Source of the DNA: Bog-756 sp963727955
GTDB lineage: Bacteria > Actinomycetota > Acidimicrobiia > Acidimicrobiales > RAAP-2
NCBI GenBank assembly: GCA_963727955.1
Contig: CAVSII010000010.1
Location: 62,001 to 126,000, forward strand
Direction of reading: 5' to 3'
Length of the DNA: 64,000 bases
Part shown: in pieces, positions 19,158 through 28,537 of the stretch
How the letters are laid out: the number at the start of each line of letters is the position of its first letter
Position numbering within the stretch: position 1 is the first letter of the stretch
The notes under the pieces: model-generated
Told to the model about the DNA's origin: nothing
Seen by the model: the letters and a program-made list of their open reading frames with translations, nothing else
Database searches by the model: none
Program-made: the position numbers and the translations under genes

Positions 19158-20678
19158 GTGATCACCGACTTCGACAATTGCTACGGTGCCGTGCAGTCGC
19201 GGGACCCCCGGTTCGACGGTTGGTTCTTCACAGCCGTGACCACAACCGGCATCTACTGCCGACCGAGTTGTCCGGCCAAGACACCGATGCGGTCACACGT
19301 TCGCTTCTACCCCTCTGCCGCCGCAGCCCAATCCGCCGGTTTTCGAGCCTGCAAGCGATGCCGGCCCGACGCCACGCCCGGCTCGCCCGAGTGGAACACC
19401 CGGGCGGACGTGACCGCTCGCGCCATGCGCTTGATCGCCGACGGGCTCGTCGACCGAGACGGCGTCCCGGCGCTTGCGGCGCAGCTGGGTTACAGCGTCC
19501 GCCAACTGCAGCGCACGATGCTCGCCGAAGTCGGCGCGGGGCCGCTCGCCGTCGCTCGGGCGCAAAGGGCGCAAACGGCCCGCGTCCTGATCGAGACGAC
19601 GCCGCTGACAATGGCCGATATTGCCTTTGCTGCCGGGTTCTCCAGCATCCGCCAGTTCAATGACACCGTACGGTCCGTCTTCGCCAGCTCGCCGACCGAG
19701 CTTCGCCTGCGGGGGGCTGGATCGCCGTCGTCGGATCGGGAGAGGTCTTCCACCGACCTGTTGCTCCGCCTGCCCTTCCGTCAACCACTCTGCCCCGACA
19801 ACCTCTTTGGCCACCTGGCCGCCACCGCCGTACCCGGCATCGAGGAGGTGTGCGGGCAGACGTACCGTCGCACCGTTCGGCTGGCCCACGGCCCGGGAAT
19901 CGTCGAACTCACGCCCGCTCCTCGCCACGTCCTCTGCCGCGTCAAGTTGGCCGATCTGAGGGACTTGGCCTCGGCCGTGGCCCGATGCCGGTGGCTACTC
20001 GACCTGGACGCCGACCCCGTGGCCATCGACCGGCACCTGAGGGCTGACCCGACCCTTCGTCGGGTCATCGATGAAGCCCCGGGCCGGCGGGTGCCCCGCT
20101 GTATCGACGGTAGTGAATGGGCGGTCCGGTCCGTGCTGGGCCAGCAGGTGTCCACCGCCGCCGCCCGCACCCACACCGCCCGCCTGGTTCGCCGATTCGG
20201 CGAGCGCCTGGCGGAACCGGACGGAGAACTCACTCACCTCTTCCCCACTGCCGGCACCCTCCATACGGCCCACCTCGCTCCACCTTCGGAACACTCGGGC
20301 CCGGTCGATCCTGTCCTTCCCTCTGTTCCCACCTCGAGACAAGAAACATTGAAATCCTTGGTCGGAGCGCTCTCCGGGGGAGATCTGGCCCTCGATCCGG
20401 GATGTGACCGCTCTGAGGCTCTAGCCCGCCTCACCGCCCTCCCGGGAATCGGTTCATGGACGACCCAGATGATCGCCATGCGGGGTTTGGGCGATCCTGA
20501 CGCATTTCCGGCATCTGATCGAGGCATCCGTCACGCCGCCGAAACCCTTGGTCTGCCACCGACAGCGACCGGACTCATCCGGCATTCCGAGAGATGGCGA
20601 CCCTGGCGGGCCTACGCCGTCCAGTACCTGTGGGCCACCACGGATCACCGCATCAACCAATGGCCGCTGGCATCGTGA
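19158..20678 (+). CDS. Ada regulatory/methyl-acceptor domain fused to AlkA-type 3-methyladenine DNA glycosylase
   Basis: 506 aa. Residues 1-72 are the Ada methylphosphotriester-repair domain with its four zinc cysteines (GIYCRPSCPAK and CKRCRP), the first being the expected methyl acceptor. Residues about 85-185 are an AraC-type helix-turn-helix (LGYSVRQLQRTM, FSSIRQFNDTVRSVFASSP). The rest is AlkA: an N-terminal fold, then HhH-GPD with ALPGIGSWTTQMIAMRG and DAFPASDRGIRHA, whose Asp is the catalytic residue. The protein senses methylated DNA phosphates, activates transcription and excises alkylated bases. ogt follows 80 bp downstream and is probably part of the same response. GTG start chosen as the first in frame. 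Confidence 0.95.
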   Translation: MITDFDNCYGAVQSRDPRFDGWFFTAVTTTGIYCRPSCPAKTPMRSHVRFYPSAAAAQSAGFRACKRCRPDATPGSPEWNTRADVTARAMRLIADGLVDRDGVPALAAQLGYSVRQLQRTMLAEVGAGPLAVARAQRAQTARVLIETTPLTMADIAFAAGFSSIRQFNDTVRSVFASSPTELRLRGAGSPSSDRERSSTDLLLRLPFRQPLCPDNLFGHLAATAVPGIEEVCGQTYRRTVRLAHGPGIVELTPAPRHVLCRVKLADLRDLASAVARCRWLLDLDADPVAIDRHLRADPTLRRVIDEAPGRRVPRCIDGSEWAVRSVLGQQVSTAAARTHTARLVRRFGERLAEPDGELTHLFPTAGTLHTAHLAPPSEHSGPVDPVLPSVPTSRQETLKSLVGALSGGDLALDPGCDRSEALARLTALPGIGSWTTQMIAMRGLGDPDAFPASDRGIRHAAETLGLPPTATGLIRHSERWRPWRAYAVQYLWATTDHRINQWPLAS

Positions 20679-20758
20679 AGGCAATCGACACACGTGGCAC
20701 CGAACACCCTTCTACGACCGGTTACTGAGATGACAGGCGATTATGAAAAGGGAGACAG

Positions 20759-21301
20759 ATGAGAGACGAGAGCCGCACCACGATCCAGAGCCCGTTGGGC
20801 GCACTCACGCTGACCAGTGTGGGAGGTTTTCTCACGGGAATGAGCATGGAAGGCCAAAAGCATGTGGCGGCACCCGATCCTGGGGGACCGGGGCCGTCGG
20901 CCGTTTTCGGGAATGTCGACGATGACCCGTGCCTGGCTGAGGTCAAGGACCAGCTTGGTGCCTATTTCGCGGGAACGCTTACCGAGTTCGACATTCCGGT
21001 CAAGCTGACCGGAAGCGACTTTCAACGCCGGGTATGGCGATGCCTGCAGGACATCCCCTACGGCGAGACGATCAGTTATGGCCAACTGGCCCGACAGGTG
21101 GGGAACCCCAACGCCTCGCGCGCCGTCGGTCTGGCCAACGGCCGCAACCCTGTAGCTGTGATCGTGCCCTGTCACCGGGTCATCGGAGCCGACGGGCGGC
21201 TCACCGGCTATGCCGGCGGACTCGACCGCAAGACCTGGTTGCTCGACCACGAGGCCGCCGTGGTGGCCGCTGCCGACCCACTGAGCGTCGTCGGGACGTA
21301 A
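20759..21301 (+). CDS. ogt: Methylated-DNA--protein-cysteine methyltransferase
   Basis: 180 aa from ATG 20759, preceded by AAAGGGAGACAG. The C-terminal domain has GSDFQRRVWRCLQDIPYGET, the arginine-finger helix region SRAVGLANGRNP and the active-site motif VPCHRVIG with Cys near residue 138. It transfers O6-methyl from guanine to its own cysteine in a suicide reaction. Together with the preceding Ada-AlkA protein it forms an alkylation-repair pair covering phosphotriesters, N3-methyladenine and O6-methylguanine. Confidence 0.95.
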   Translation: MRDESRTTIQSPLGALTLTSVGGFLTGMSMEGQKHVAAPDPGGPGPSAVFGNVDDDPCLAEVKDQLGAYFAGTLTEFDIPVKLTGSDFQRRVWRCLQDIPYGETISYGQLARQVGNPNASRAVGLANGRNPVAVIVPCHRVIGADGRLTGYAGGLDRKTWLLDHEAAVVAAADPLSVVGT

Positions 21302-21450
21302 CACGGCCTACGGCGACATAGCCCGGCGAGACAGCGAGACGAGATAGCCCTGGCCAGATAGCCCTGGCCAGCTGATGTGACTAACATTCGGCTCCCTGAT
21401 GTCCGGTTGGCGGGACCCTGTTCACCCCGCCCTCGAAGAGGAGTGCATGC

Positions 21451-21876
21451 GTGTTCGAAACAGTCCTGGTGGGGGCCGACGACTCGCAAACAGCCCGCGA
21501 AGCGGTCGTTGTGGCCGCCGACGTGGCCCGGTTGGCCGGAGGCAAGATGCACATCGTGACGGCTTACGATCCAAAGTCCGTCCATGTCGACCATCTTCCC
21601 CCTGAAATGAGGTATTCGACGACCGTCCATCCCGCCGACACCCTGCTCGAAAGCCTCGCCCGGATCGGCTCAGAACGAGGTCTCGAGGTGGAGGTTCATG
21701 CTTCGACCGGGAATCCTGCCGAAGCCATCGTCAAGATCGCCGAGCAGGAGGATGCGGATCTCATCGTGGTCGGCAACAAGGGCATGAAGGGAGCGCGTCG
21801 GATCCTCGGGAGCGTGCCCAACACGGTGGCCCATGCCGCTCCCTGCTCGGTGCTCATCGTCGACACCGAGGGGTGA
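21451..21876 (+). CDS. Universal stress protein (UspA family)
   Basis: 141 aa from GTG 21451, with AGAGGAG about 10 bases upstream. MFETVLVGADDSQTAREAV is the first beta strand and the conserved Asp. The ATP-binding signature G-2X-G-9X-G(S/T) is present as VVGNKGMKGARRILGS followed by VPNTVAHAAPCSVLIV. Single-domain, so it probably works as a dimer. Role: stress survival, mechanism unclear. It stands alone between the alkylation-repair genes and a convergent signalling gene. Confidence 0.95.
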   Translation: MFETVLVGADDSQTAREAVVVAADVARLAGGKMHIVTAYDPKSVHVDHLPPEMRYSTTVHPADTLLESLARIGSERGLEVEVHASTGNPAEAIVKIAEQEDADLIVVGNKGMKGARRILGSVPNTVAHAAPCSVLIVDTEG

Positions 21877-21921
21877 ACCCCAGGGGGACGAGCCGACGTG
21901 TCCTCTACGGAACCCCCTGTA

Positions 21922-21967
21922 GGGGACGGTCCCGACACGTTGCCACGGGGGGACGGTCCCGACACGT
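21922..21967. repeat. Two 19-bp direct repeats at 27-bp spacing
   Basis: ggggacggtcccgacacgt occurs at 21922-21940 and 21949-21967; a weaker relative (gggggacgagccgacgtg) lies near 21884-21901. Each unit contains the palindrome GGGACGGTCCC. The position is between the convergent usp and cyclase genes, so it may act as an mRNA-end structure or be a REP-like element. Copy number elsewhere in the genome cannot be seen here. Confidence 0.85.
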
Positions 21968-22008
21968 GGGGCCAAGGGCGGTGCGGCCGTGCCCACCATC
22001 GCCGAGCT

Positions 22009-25000
22009 CTATTCGGTCATTGCAGGGTCCCGATGGTTCGAGCTGGCGGCCAGCGGATCGGGGGTCCACGTCACGCCCAACTTCGACAGCATGGCGGTGG
22101 CCTCTCCTTCGAGGTCGGCCCGCCGGTGAGGATCCGATTCGGCCCGACTGCGGGCCATCACCCTCATGGTGAGAGCCGCTTCGTACTCGGCCCGGCGCAG
22201 CCGAGCGGCCTCGAGACTCTGTTCGAGCGCTTCGCCGGCGCCGGTGAGATCGCCGCTTCGAGCCAGGGCGGCTCCGCGCACCCTCTGGAGAATGGCCACC
22301 TGAGGTGGGGTACCGCCAAGACTGCGGGCCAACGCCAGCGACTCGTCGGCTGCCGACAATGCCCCTTCGAGATCGCCGCTGTAGAGCAGGCACTCGGTCC
22401 GCCGCGCCTGGGCCTCGAGGATGTCACCGTGACTTCCGACCTCCCGGAGCTCCTGAATGCACTCATCGAAGAGATTCAGCGCCTGCTCGTAGAGTCCACG
22501 GGCGGTGGCCACCCGCGCCAGTTTGCCTTTCACGTCCGCCGCGCCTGAGCGGTAGCCGGCGGCGCGCCACGCCCGCGAGGCAGTTTCGAAATCCTGCTCG
22601 GCCTCGTCGAGATGACCCTGGTCGAGGGCGATCTCGCCGATATTGAGAATGTAGAAGGCGTCGTTGACGGCATTTCCGGTACGACGATCGGTGAACTGCG
22701 CTCGTCGGTAGAGGGTGAGAGCCTCGTCCCAGTCCCCCCGGAAATATGCGAAACCGCCGAGCATGTTGAGCACGCTGGCCGCGCCGGACAAGTCGTCGAT
22801 CTCCTCGAAGAGAGCCAGGGCACGTTCCCAGTTCAGGGGCTCCTCGAGCAGACCGAGGTCCATCTTCGCCCAGTCGATGACCCGGAGGGCATCGGCCAGC
22901 ACTTCCTTGGTGGCCTTTCCGCCGCTCCAGACCAACTCGGCCTGTTCGACGGCCATCGTGCACCACTTCATGGCCCGAGCGTGATGACCTTCCTCCTGAC
23001 AGAACCGCCCGTACCAGCCTTGGAGCTCGGCGCGGCGGAGCCGGGCCTGGCCCCCGTTCTCCCCTTCGAGAATTCGCAGACCCTTGCTGATCCAACGCAA
23101 AGCGTTGGCATAACGGTCGAGCCAACCCTGAACCCGTGCCAGCTTGAGCACGATCCGAGCTTCAGACACCGGATCGTCGGTCACCAGTCGTCGGGCCGTT
23201 CGATAGGCGACGGCGGCCTCGGCATACGCACCAGCCCGATTTCTGGCATCACCCAGCGCCTCGTGCACACCGGACAGTTCCGCCGATTCGATGGTGGACA
23301 ACCTCCGACCGGCCAGGAGGGCCCGTTCGTAGAACTCGGCCGCGTCCACGTTGGCGTAAACGGCCTTGGCGCGATTGGCTGCCGCCAGCGAGTAGGACCA
23401 GGCCTCCTGGTGCCTTTGGGCGTGCAGATAATGGAAGGACAGCCTTTCGGACTGGTCCTCACCCTTGGTCGTCGCCATCTCGAGGATGGAGTCCCCCGCC
23501 CTCGAGTGCAGCTCTCGCCGGTGGCGAAACGAGAGACCGTCGTAGGCGCAATCGCGCAACAACCCGTTGCGGAAACTCATCTGGCCGGCGACTTCCCTCT
23601 GGACGAACTCATCCATCCGCGTCCACGCCGAGTCCGCAGGGCCGGGCAGATCGTCGATGACCTGGTTCAACAAATCGAGAGAGAATGATCGGCCGAGCAC
23701 GGAGAGACGGCGGAGCAGATATCGGTCGTCTGAAGGAAGGCGGTCGATGCGGGCAGCGATGACCTCTTCGATCGAATCGGGCAGGGCCTCGACGGAATCA
23801 CCGCTCGTCGCCGCGGCCAACAGCTCCCGCAGAAACAACGGGTTTCCTCCCGAGCGCTCGACGAGAGCCATCAGCTCATGGGGTGGGATGGGTGCCTCCT
23901 CGGTCACAGTTTGGGCCAGCTCTGTGGCCGACGCCTCATCGAGTGGTGGGAGGTCGATGCGGGCGGCGACTTCCAGGGGGGCCACAAACCCCGAATCCTC
24001 GTCACGCCGAGTGACACACCACAACCACGACGTTCCCTGGAGGGCGATGGACAAGTAGCCGAAGAGGTCCGCCGACGCCTCGTCCATGAAGTGGACGTCC
24101 TCGATGGTGAGAAGTCCCGATTCAGGAAGCAGGACACCGAGCAGCTCAATCACCACCTCGGCCAAGCGCGGCCGACGAAACTCCTCTTCCAGTTCCCGGG
24201 TCTCCGCCGTCTCCGGCACCGACAGGTCGATGGCCGAAGCGATAAGGGGTGCCCACGGGATGAGGGACGGCGCCCGTTCAGCCAGGATGTCCAGAAAGCG
24301 ATGGGAAAGCTCCTCGTCGTTACCTTCGACCGGCAGTTCCAGCAACCGTCGAAGGAGACCCTGCACGACGTGATAGGCGGTCGATGAGTCGTAGGCCTCG
24401 CAGATGGCGTTGAGCTGCAGCATGTCACCGGCCATGGTCCGGCACTGCTCAGCCAGCCGCGATTTTCCTACTCCCGGTTGGCCGACGATCTCGATCAGCT
24501 TCCCCCGACCCTGGCGGGCGTCCCCGATGCACTGCTCCAGCAGGCGCTGTTCGGCCTGCCGGCCCACGAACGGATACTCCTCGGTGAGTCCGACCGATCG
24601 CGCCCCGGTCCGAGCGCCGAGGCTGAGGGCGCGAACCGGCTTGGCCTTGCCCTTGACATAGAAAGGCTCGAGCTCCTCAGACTCGAAGCCTGTACGGGAC
24701 CGGGCCAGGACCTCCGGCGAGGTGATGATCTGATTGGGCTCTGCTTTGGCCATCAACCGGGCGGCAAGGTTGACGGCATCGCCCATGACCGTGAATGTCC
24801 GACGGTACGACGGCCCCACTTCGCCGGCGAACACCGATCCCCGGTTGACCCCAATACGGATGGGGAGAGGGCAGCCGGCGTCCATCACGTCCCTGACCGC
24901 CAGCAGCATCCGATGCTCGTCGTCGCCCGTCGTGGCCGGGACCCCGGCAGTCAGGATGATCTTTCCTCCGTCACGGTCGACGTCGGTGGCCAGAAAAGTC

Positions 25001-25926
25001 ACCTGGTGGCGGTCGGTGGCCCGCTGGACCTCGGTGACAAGAGCCTCCAATCGGTCAGCTGTCTCGTCGGGCCCGTACTTCTCGATGAGACCGTCGGTGC
25101 CGTCGAAGTGCAGAAAGGCCAATGCCACGCGCCGGTGTTCGGAATCTTGATGGCTACTCGACACCGCTTCACGCAGACCCACGGGTATGGCGATGGAGAG
25201 GTCGACGTCGCGTCGTACGGGCTCGAAAGGAACGAACGGGTCATCAGGTACCCGCGGCGCCCGGCGGAGGAGGAAGCCGGGGCCCTTCTGTTCTCCCACC
25301 ACACTCGGAGCCAGCGCCCGAGCCGTGCTGGCGCTGATCATGATCTCACCGGCCACGGCCGTGTTCTCCATGGCCACGACCGTGCTGGCTGCCGGCCCGG
25401 TAACCACCAGCTCCCGGTGAGACTCGCCCACTAAGAAGAAATGAAAGAGCCCGCTGTTGACGCCCACCGACATTCTCAACGAAACACGCTGACCGAGCAC
25501 GGTGAGGCGACCGACGACACGGAGGGCCCGGCGCATCTCGATGGCGGCCCGACAGGCGCGGGCCTCGTGCGCTTCGCCGGAGAAATGGAGCAGGAGGGCG
25601 TCACCGCCGAACTTCAAAAGCCTCCCGCCGAAGGCCACAGCCAGGTCGAGAAGGGTCACGAAGCAGGTGTCGATGGTTGCCGTCAGCTCCTCGGCGCCGA
25701 CCTTTCCATGCTTGGCCAGGCCCTCCGACAGCTTGGTAAAACCTGAAATATCCACGAAGGCGAGGGTTCCCTCGATCTCGCGGTACCGGGTCTCCCGACG
25801 GGTGGTGACCCAATCGATGGTCAGACGGGGCAAGTAGGGCGCCAAGGGGTGCAGGCCCTCACCGCTGACATGCGTGAGACCACCTCCCTCGGGCACAATC
25901 ACCCGGGGATCTGGGGAGGACGTCAT
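22009..25926 (-). CDS. Class III adenylate/guanylate cyclase fused to AAA ATPase and TPR repeats
   Basis: I choose ATG 25926 (MTSSPDPRVIVPEGGG, about 1,305 aa); an upstream in-frame start at 26151 adds 75 residues of poor composition. Residues about 50-230 form a cyclase domain with the metal-site pattern EGTLAFVDISGFTKLSEGLA and FGGRLLKFGGDALLLHF. A second, diverged cyclase domain (VALAFLHFDGTDGLIEKYG ... FTVMGDAVNLAARLM) follows. Next is a STAND-like ATPase with FVGRQAEQRLL and Walker A VGQPGVGKSRLAEQ, then a long helical region of about 12 TPR-like repeats (EALGDARNRAGAYAEAAVAY). Such proteins probably couple ligand or protein binding by the TPRs to cAMP or cGMP synthesis. Confidence 0.9.
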   Translation of the reverse strand: MTSSPDPRVIVPEGGGLTHVSGEGLHPLAPYLPRLTIDWVTTRRETRYREIEGTLAFVDISGFTKLSEGLAKHGKVGAEELTATIDTCFVTLLDLAVAFGGRLLKFGGDALLLHFSGEAHEARACRAAIEMRRALRVVGRLTVLGQRVSLRMSVGVNSGLFHFFLVGESHRELVVTGPAASTVVAMENTAVAGEIMISASTARALAPSVVGEQKGPGFLLRRAPRVPDDPFVPFEPVRRDVDLSIAIPVGLREAVSSSHQDSEHRRVALAFLHFDGTDGLIEKYGPDETADRLEALVTEVQRATDRHQVTFLATDVDRDGGKIILTAGVPATTGDDEHRMLLAVRDVMDAGCPLPIRIGVNRGSVFAGEVGPSYRRTFTVMGDAVNLAARLMAKAEPNQIITSPEVLARSRTGFESEELEPFYVKGKAKPVRALSLGARTGARSVGLTEEYPFVGRQAEQRLLEQCIGDARQGRGKLIEIVGQPGVGKSRLAEQCRTMAGDMLQLNAICEAYDSSTAYHVVQGLLRRLLELPVEGNDEELSHRFLDILAERAPSLIPWAPLIASAIDLSVPETAETRELEEEFRRPRLAEVVIELLGVLLPESGLLTIEDVHFMDEASADLFGYLSIALQGTSWLWCVTRRDEDSGFVAPLEVAARIDLPPLDEASATELAQTVTEEAPIPPHELMALVERSGGNPLFLRELLAAATSGDSVEALPDSIEEVIAARIDRLPSDDRYLLRRLSVLGRSFSLDLLNQVIDDLPGPADSAWTRMDEFVQREVAGQMSFRNGLLRDCAYDGLSFRHRRELHSRAGDSILEMATTKGEDQSERLSFHYLHAQRHQEAWSYSLAAANRAKAVYANVDAAEFYERALLAGRRLSTIESAELSGVHEALGDARNRAGAYAEAAVAYRTARRLVTDDPVSEARIVLKLARVQGWLDRYANALRWISKGLRILEGENGGQARLRRAELQGWYGRFCQEEGHHARAMKWCTMAVEQAELVWSGGKATKEVLADALRVIDWAKMDLGLLEEPLNWERALALFEEIDDLSGAASVLNMLGGFAYFRGDWDEALTLYRRAQFTDRRTGNAVNDAFYILNIGEIALDQGHLDEAEQDFETASRAWRAAGYRSGAADVKGKLARVATARGLYEQALNLFDECIQELREVGSHGDILEAQARRTECLLYSGDLEGALSAADESLALARSLGGTPPQVAILQRVRGAALARSGDLTGAGEALEQSLEAARLRRAEYEAALTMRVMARSRAESDPHRRADLEGEATAMLSKLGVTWTPDPLAASSNHRDPAMTE

Positions 25927-26406
25927 CGCTCTGAACTGATTATCGGCACGGATGCTTTCACCCGGGGCTAGTTTCGATCGCCCTCCACGGTAGCGGAGGC
26001 AATGGTCCGTATGACGCTTCGGCGGCTTCCAGCCGACCGGTTTCATCGGGTGCTCCCCTCTGTCTTCCAGCCACCCTCGGACGTCGCTGACCCAGAGCCC
26101 GCCGCAGGAGCCCACCCGGCCGGTCCGGCCAGACGGCTGCTGGCCGAGCACGGGCCGGCGGAAAGTGACGACTCACAGGGAACCTTTAGGTGGCATCCGC
26201 TCGTCGTAAAGTCGCCCCGCAAGACAAATGGGTGCTGGGGCCGTGGCCGCTGGACCGGCCCGATCTGAACGACACATCAGGCGTGTGGACGAGCCCGTCA
26301 CCCTCCAGACGGCTGGATGCTTTCGGAGTGGTCAGAGGTGAGATAGACCTATCTGACCCGCTGAGAGGCATTGGCGCTGGGTTCCAGTCTTCAGGCAAGG
26401 AGAACA
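25927..26406. other. Divergent intergenic region, 480 bp
   Basis: The gap between the cyclase-ATPase start and the MFS exporter start carries short open frames but nothing I recognise as a protein. Its one clear element is the nested palindrome at 26330-26358, annotated separately. An in-frame extension of the cyclase gene reaches 26151 and may be partly translated. Confidence 0.5.
26330..26358. promoter_or_regulatory. Nested palindrome upstream of MFS exporter, candidate operator
   Basis: An outer inverted repeat GGTCAGA (26330-26336) / TCTGACC (26352-26358) encloses AGATAG-AC-CTATCT (26341-26354), itself a 6-bp inverted repeat. It lies 49 bp before the MFS start codon, where a TetR- or MarR-type repressor operator would be expected. 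No regulator gene is adjacent, so the cognate protein is unknown. It is more AT-rich than its surroundings. Confidence 0.5.
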
Positions 26407-28035
26407 ATGGGCGGCGACGCAACACCGAGCAAGGGTTGGCTGGCACTTGTCGCTTTGGCATCGGCGCAGTTCCTCATGGTGCTCGACCAGTCGGTGATGA
26501 ACGTCTCCATCAGCGCATTGGTCAAGGACTTCCACACCACGGTGACCACGATCCAGGCCGTCATCACCCTCTACTGCTTGGTGATGGCCATGTTGATCCT
26601 CACCGGGGCAAAGATCGGCGACATGATCGGTCGACGCCGGGCGTTCGTCATCGGGCTGGTCATTTACGCCTGCGGTTCGGCGTTGACTGCTGTCTCGCAG
26701 TCGGTGGCGGTCCTTGCTCTCGGGTGGTCGCTACTCGAAGGCATCGGCGCTGCCCTGGTCCTTCCAGCACTTGCCGCCCTCATCGCGGGCAACTTCGAGG
26801 GCTCCCGGCGCAAGGTCGCCTACGCCATCATCGGGGGAGTCGCCGGGGCGGGGATCGCCGTTGGACCGATTCTGGGCGGCTGGGCGACCACCGAGGTGAC
26901 CTGGCGGATCGTTTTTGCCGGTGAGGTGGTGATCGTGGCTTTCATTTTGGTCATGACCCCCAAGGTTGGAGACGCCCCGCGCCCCGATCCCAAGCCGAAG
27001 CTCGATGTGGTCGGCTCGGTGCTCTCCGCTTCAGGTCTCGGCATCCTCGTCTATGGGGTCCTGCAATCGAGCACATGGGGTTGGCTGAAGCCCAAGAACT
27101 CTCCGATCACCATCTTCGGGTTCTCGCTCACGATCTTCGTCATAACTGCTGGTGGGGTTCTCATCTGGGGATTCGTGGCCTGGCAGCGCCACCGCGAAAG
27201 CACAAATCTCGACCCACTGGTCCATCTCTCTTTGGCCCGGATCCCTCCGGTGCGATCGGGGTTGATCGGTCTGTTCAGCCAAAACCTCATCCTGATGGGC
27301 ATCTTCTTCGTCGTGCCGCTCTACCTCCAGCTGGTCCTCGGTCTCAACGCCCTCGAGACCGGCATCAAGATGCTGCCCGTCTCGATCACGATGTTTGTAA
27401 CCTCGGCGATCGGATCCAGGCTGTCGAACCGCTTCCCCGTTCGGACCATCGTCAGATCCGGTCTCTTGGTTACCATTGCCGGTGCGCTCATCCTGCTCTC
27501 GACGATCAGGCCTACACTCTTCGATGCAGGATTTGCCATTGGTATGGCCGTGCTCGGAATCGGGATGGGCCTGATGGTGTCCCAGCTGGGCAACGTGGTC
27601 CAGTCTTCCGTTGAAGAGTCGGGGCGGAGCGAGGCCGGCGGACTCCAGTACACCGGGCAGCAGCTTGGCTCATCGCTCGGTGTGGCGCTGATCGGTGCCA
27701 TCGTCCTGATGGGACTGACGAGCACCTTCATTTCCAACGTCGAGCACGATCCTCGGATCAGCGCCGATGTTTCGGCTCAGGTTGGGGTGGCGGCAGGCTC
27801 CAACACGAACTTTGTGTCCTCGACAGAGGTCGAAGCCGCAGCCAAGAAGTCAGGCCTCGATGACGTGTCCACGGCGGCGCTTGTCGAGGACTACGAGTCA
27901 GCACAGCTCCGGTCGCTCAAGGCTGGCCTCCTGGCCGCGGCGTTGCTTGCACTCTTCTCGCTCGCCTTCACCCGGGATCTACCACGGGGTCGACCGGTAC
28001 CGGGAAAGAAGGAACCGGCCGACGCATCAGCTTGA
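26407..28035 (+). CDS. MFS drug:H+ antiporter, DHA2 (14-helix) family
   Basis: ATG 26407 has AAGGAG 5 bases upstream; this beats the in-frame start at 26371. The 542-aa product has 14 predicted membrane helices. QFLMVLDQSVMNVSISALV gives the DHA2 first helix with its conserved Asp; GAKIGDMIGRRRAFVIGL is motif A in the 2-3 loop; GAGIAVGPILGGW is motif C, the antiporter signature. It should export drugs or lipophilic compounds using the proton gradient. The palindrome upstream suggests repression relieved by a substrate. Confidence 0.93.
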   Translation: MGGDATPSKGWLALVALASAQFLMVLDQSVMNVSISALVKDFHTTVTTIQAVITLYCLVMAMLILTGAKIGDMIGRRRAFVIGLVIYACGSALTAVSQSVAVLALGWSLLEGIGAALVLPALAALIAGNFEGSRRKVAYAIIGGVAGAGIAVGPILGGWATTEVTWRIVFAGEVVIVAFILVMTPKVGDAPRPDPKPKLDVVGSVLSASGLGILVYGVLQSSTWGWLKPKNSPITIFGFSLTIFVITAGGVLIWGFVAWQRHRESTNLDPLVHLSLARIPPVRSGLIGLFSQNLILMGIFFVVPLYLQLVLGLNALETGIKMLPVSITMFVTSAIGSRLSNRFPVRTIVRSGLLVTIAGALILLSTIRPTLFDAGFAIGMAVLGIGMGLMVSQLGNVVQSSVEESGRSEAGGLQYTGQQLGSSLGVALIGAIVLMGLTSTFISNVEHDPRISADVSAQVGVAAGSNTNFVSSTEVEAAAKKSGLDDVSTAALVEDYESAQLRSLKAGLLAAALLALFSLAFTRDLPRGRPVPGKKEPADASA

Positions 28036-28537
28036 ATGGCCCGATCGAAGTGGGCGTCCTGCACGTCGGTTATGGCCCAGCGTAGGAGCATTCGACCCTG
28101 GTTCCCCTGAGCGGACGGCCACGTCGACATAGCCAACCACCCAACCGTTAATTCAGTACCCACACCCACAACGAGAAGCACCAAGGGCCACCGAGAGCCG
28201 AGGGGGCAACTCTGGTTGTCACATGTTGCGCCCGGCCGGCCTGGGGTCCGGCCGGTTGCCCGCTCCATCGCTCGTCCTGGTGGCTGCCACGCCCTCGGCA
28301 ACCCATCGCGTGACCCTTTGCACCATCCCGAGCCTTTGGAGCCTCCGAATCCGGGCACCGGATCGTTGTCCGGCTTTCTCATGCCTTCTGACCTGCATTT
28401 TCCTCTGATCCAGGGGCATGGGCATCGGTACTGGGGGATGCGGGGCATGCACCATCCCATGTCATGAACCCGCAGGTGAGGGAACCGCACGGCAGCACCA
28501 GGTAAAGAACCTCGGGACCAGGGCCGATAACCGAACG
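28036..28537. other. Intergenic region, about 500 bp
   Basis: No convincing gene on either strand. The segment around 28228-28262 contains an imperfect GGCCGG-rich inverted repeat (GGCCGGCCTGGGGTCCGGCC) that could be a terminator for the MFS gene, without a U-tract. An in-frame upstream extension of the following GGDEF gene reaches 28418 but has unlikely composition. Confidence 0.4.

Noticed and set aside
21922..21967. Palindromic repeats considered as insertion-sequence ends or attachment site
   Set aside because: Direct, not inverted, orientation; no transposase or integrase nearby.
22612..23688. 358-residue + strand frame opposite the cyclase-TPR gene
   Set aside because: Mirror of the TPR region; no recognisable domain.
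28036..28537. c-di-GMP riboswitch upstream of the GGDEF gene
   Set aside because: I could not find the conserved GEMM core bases or a matching fold.
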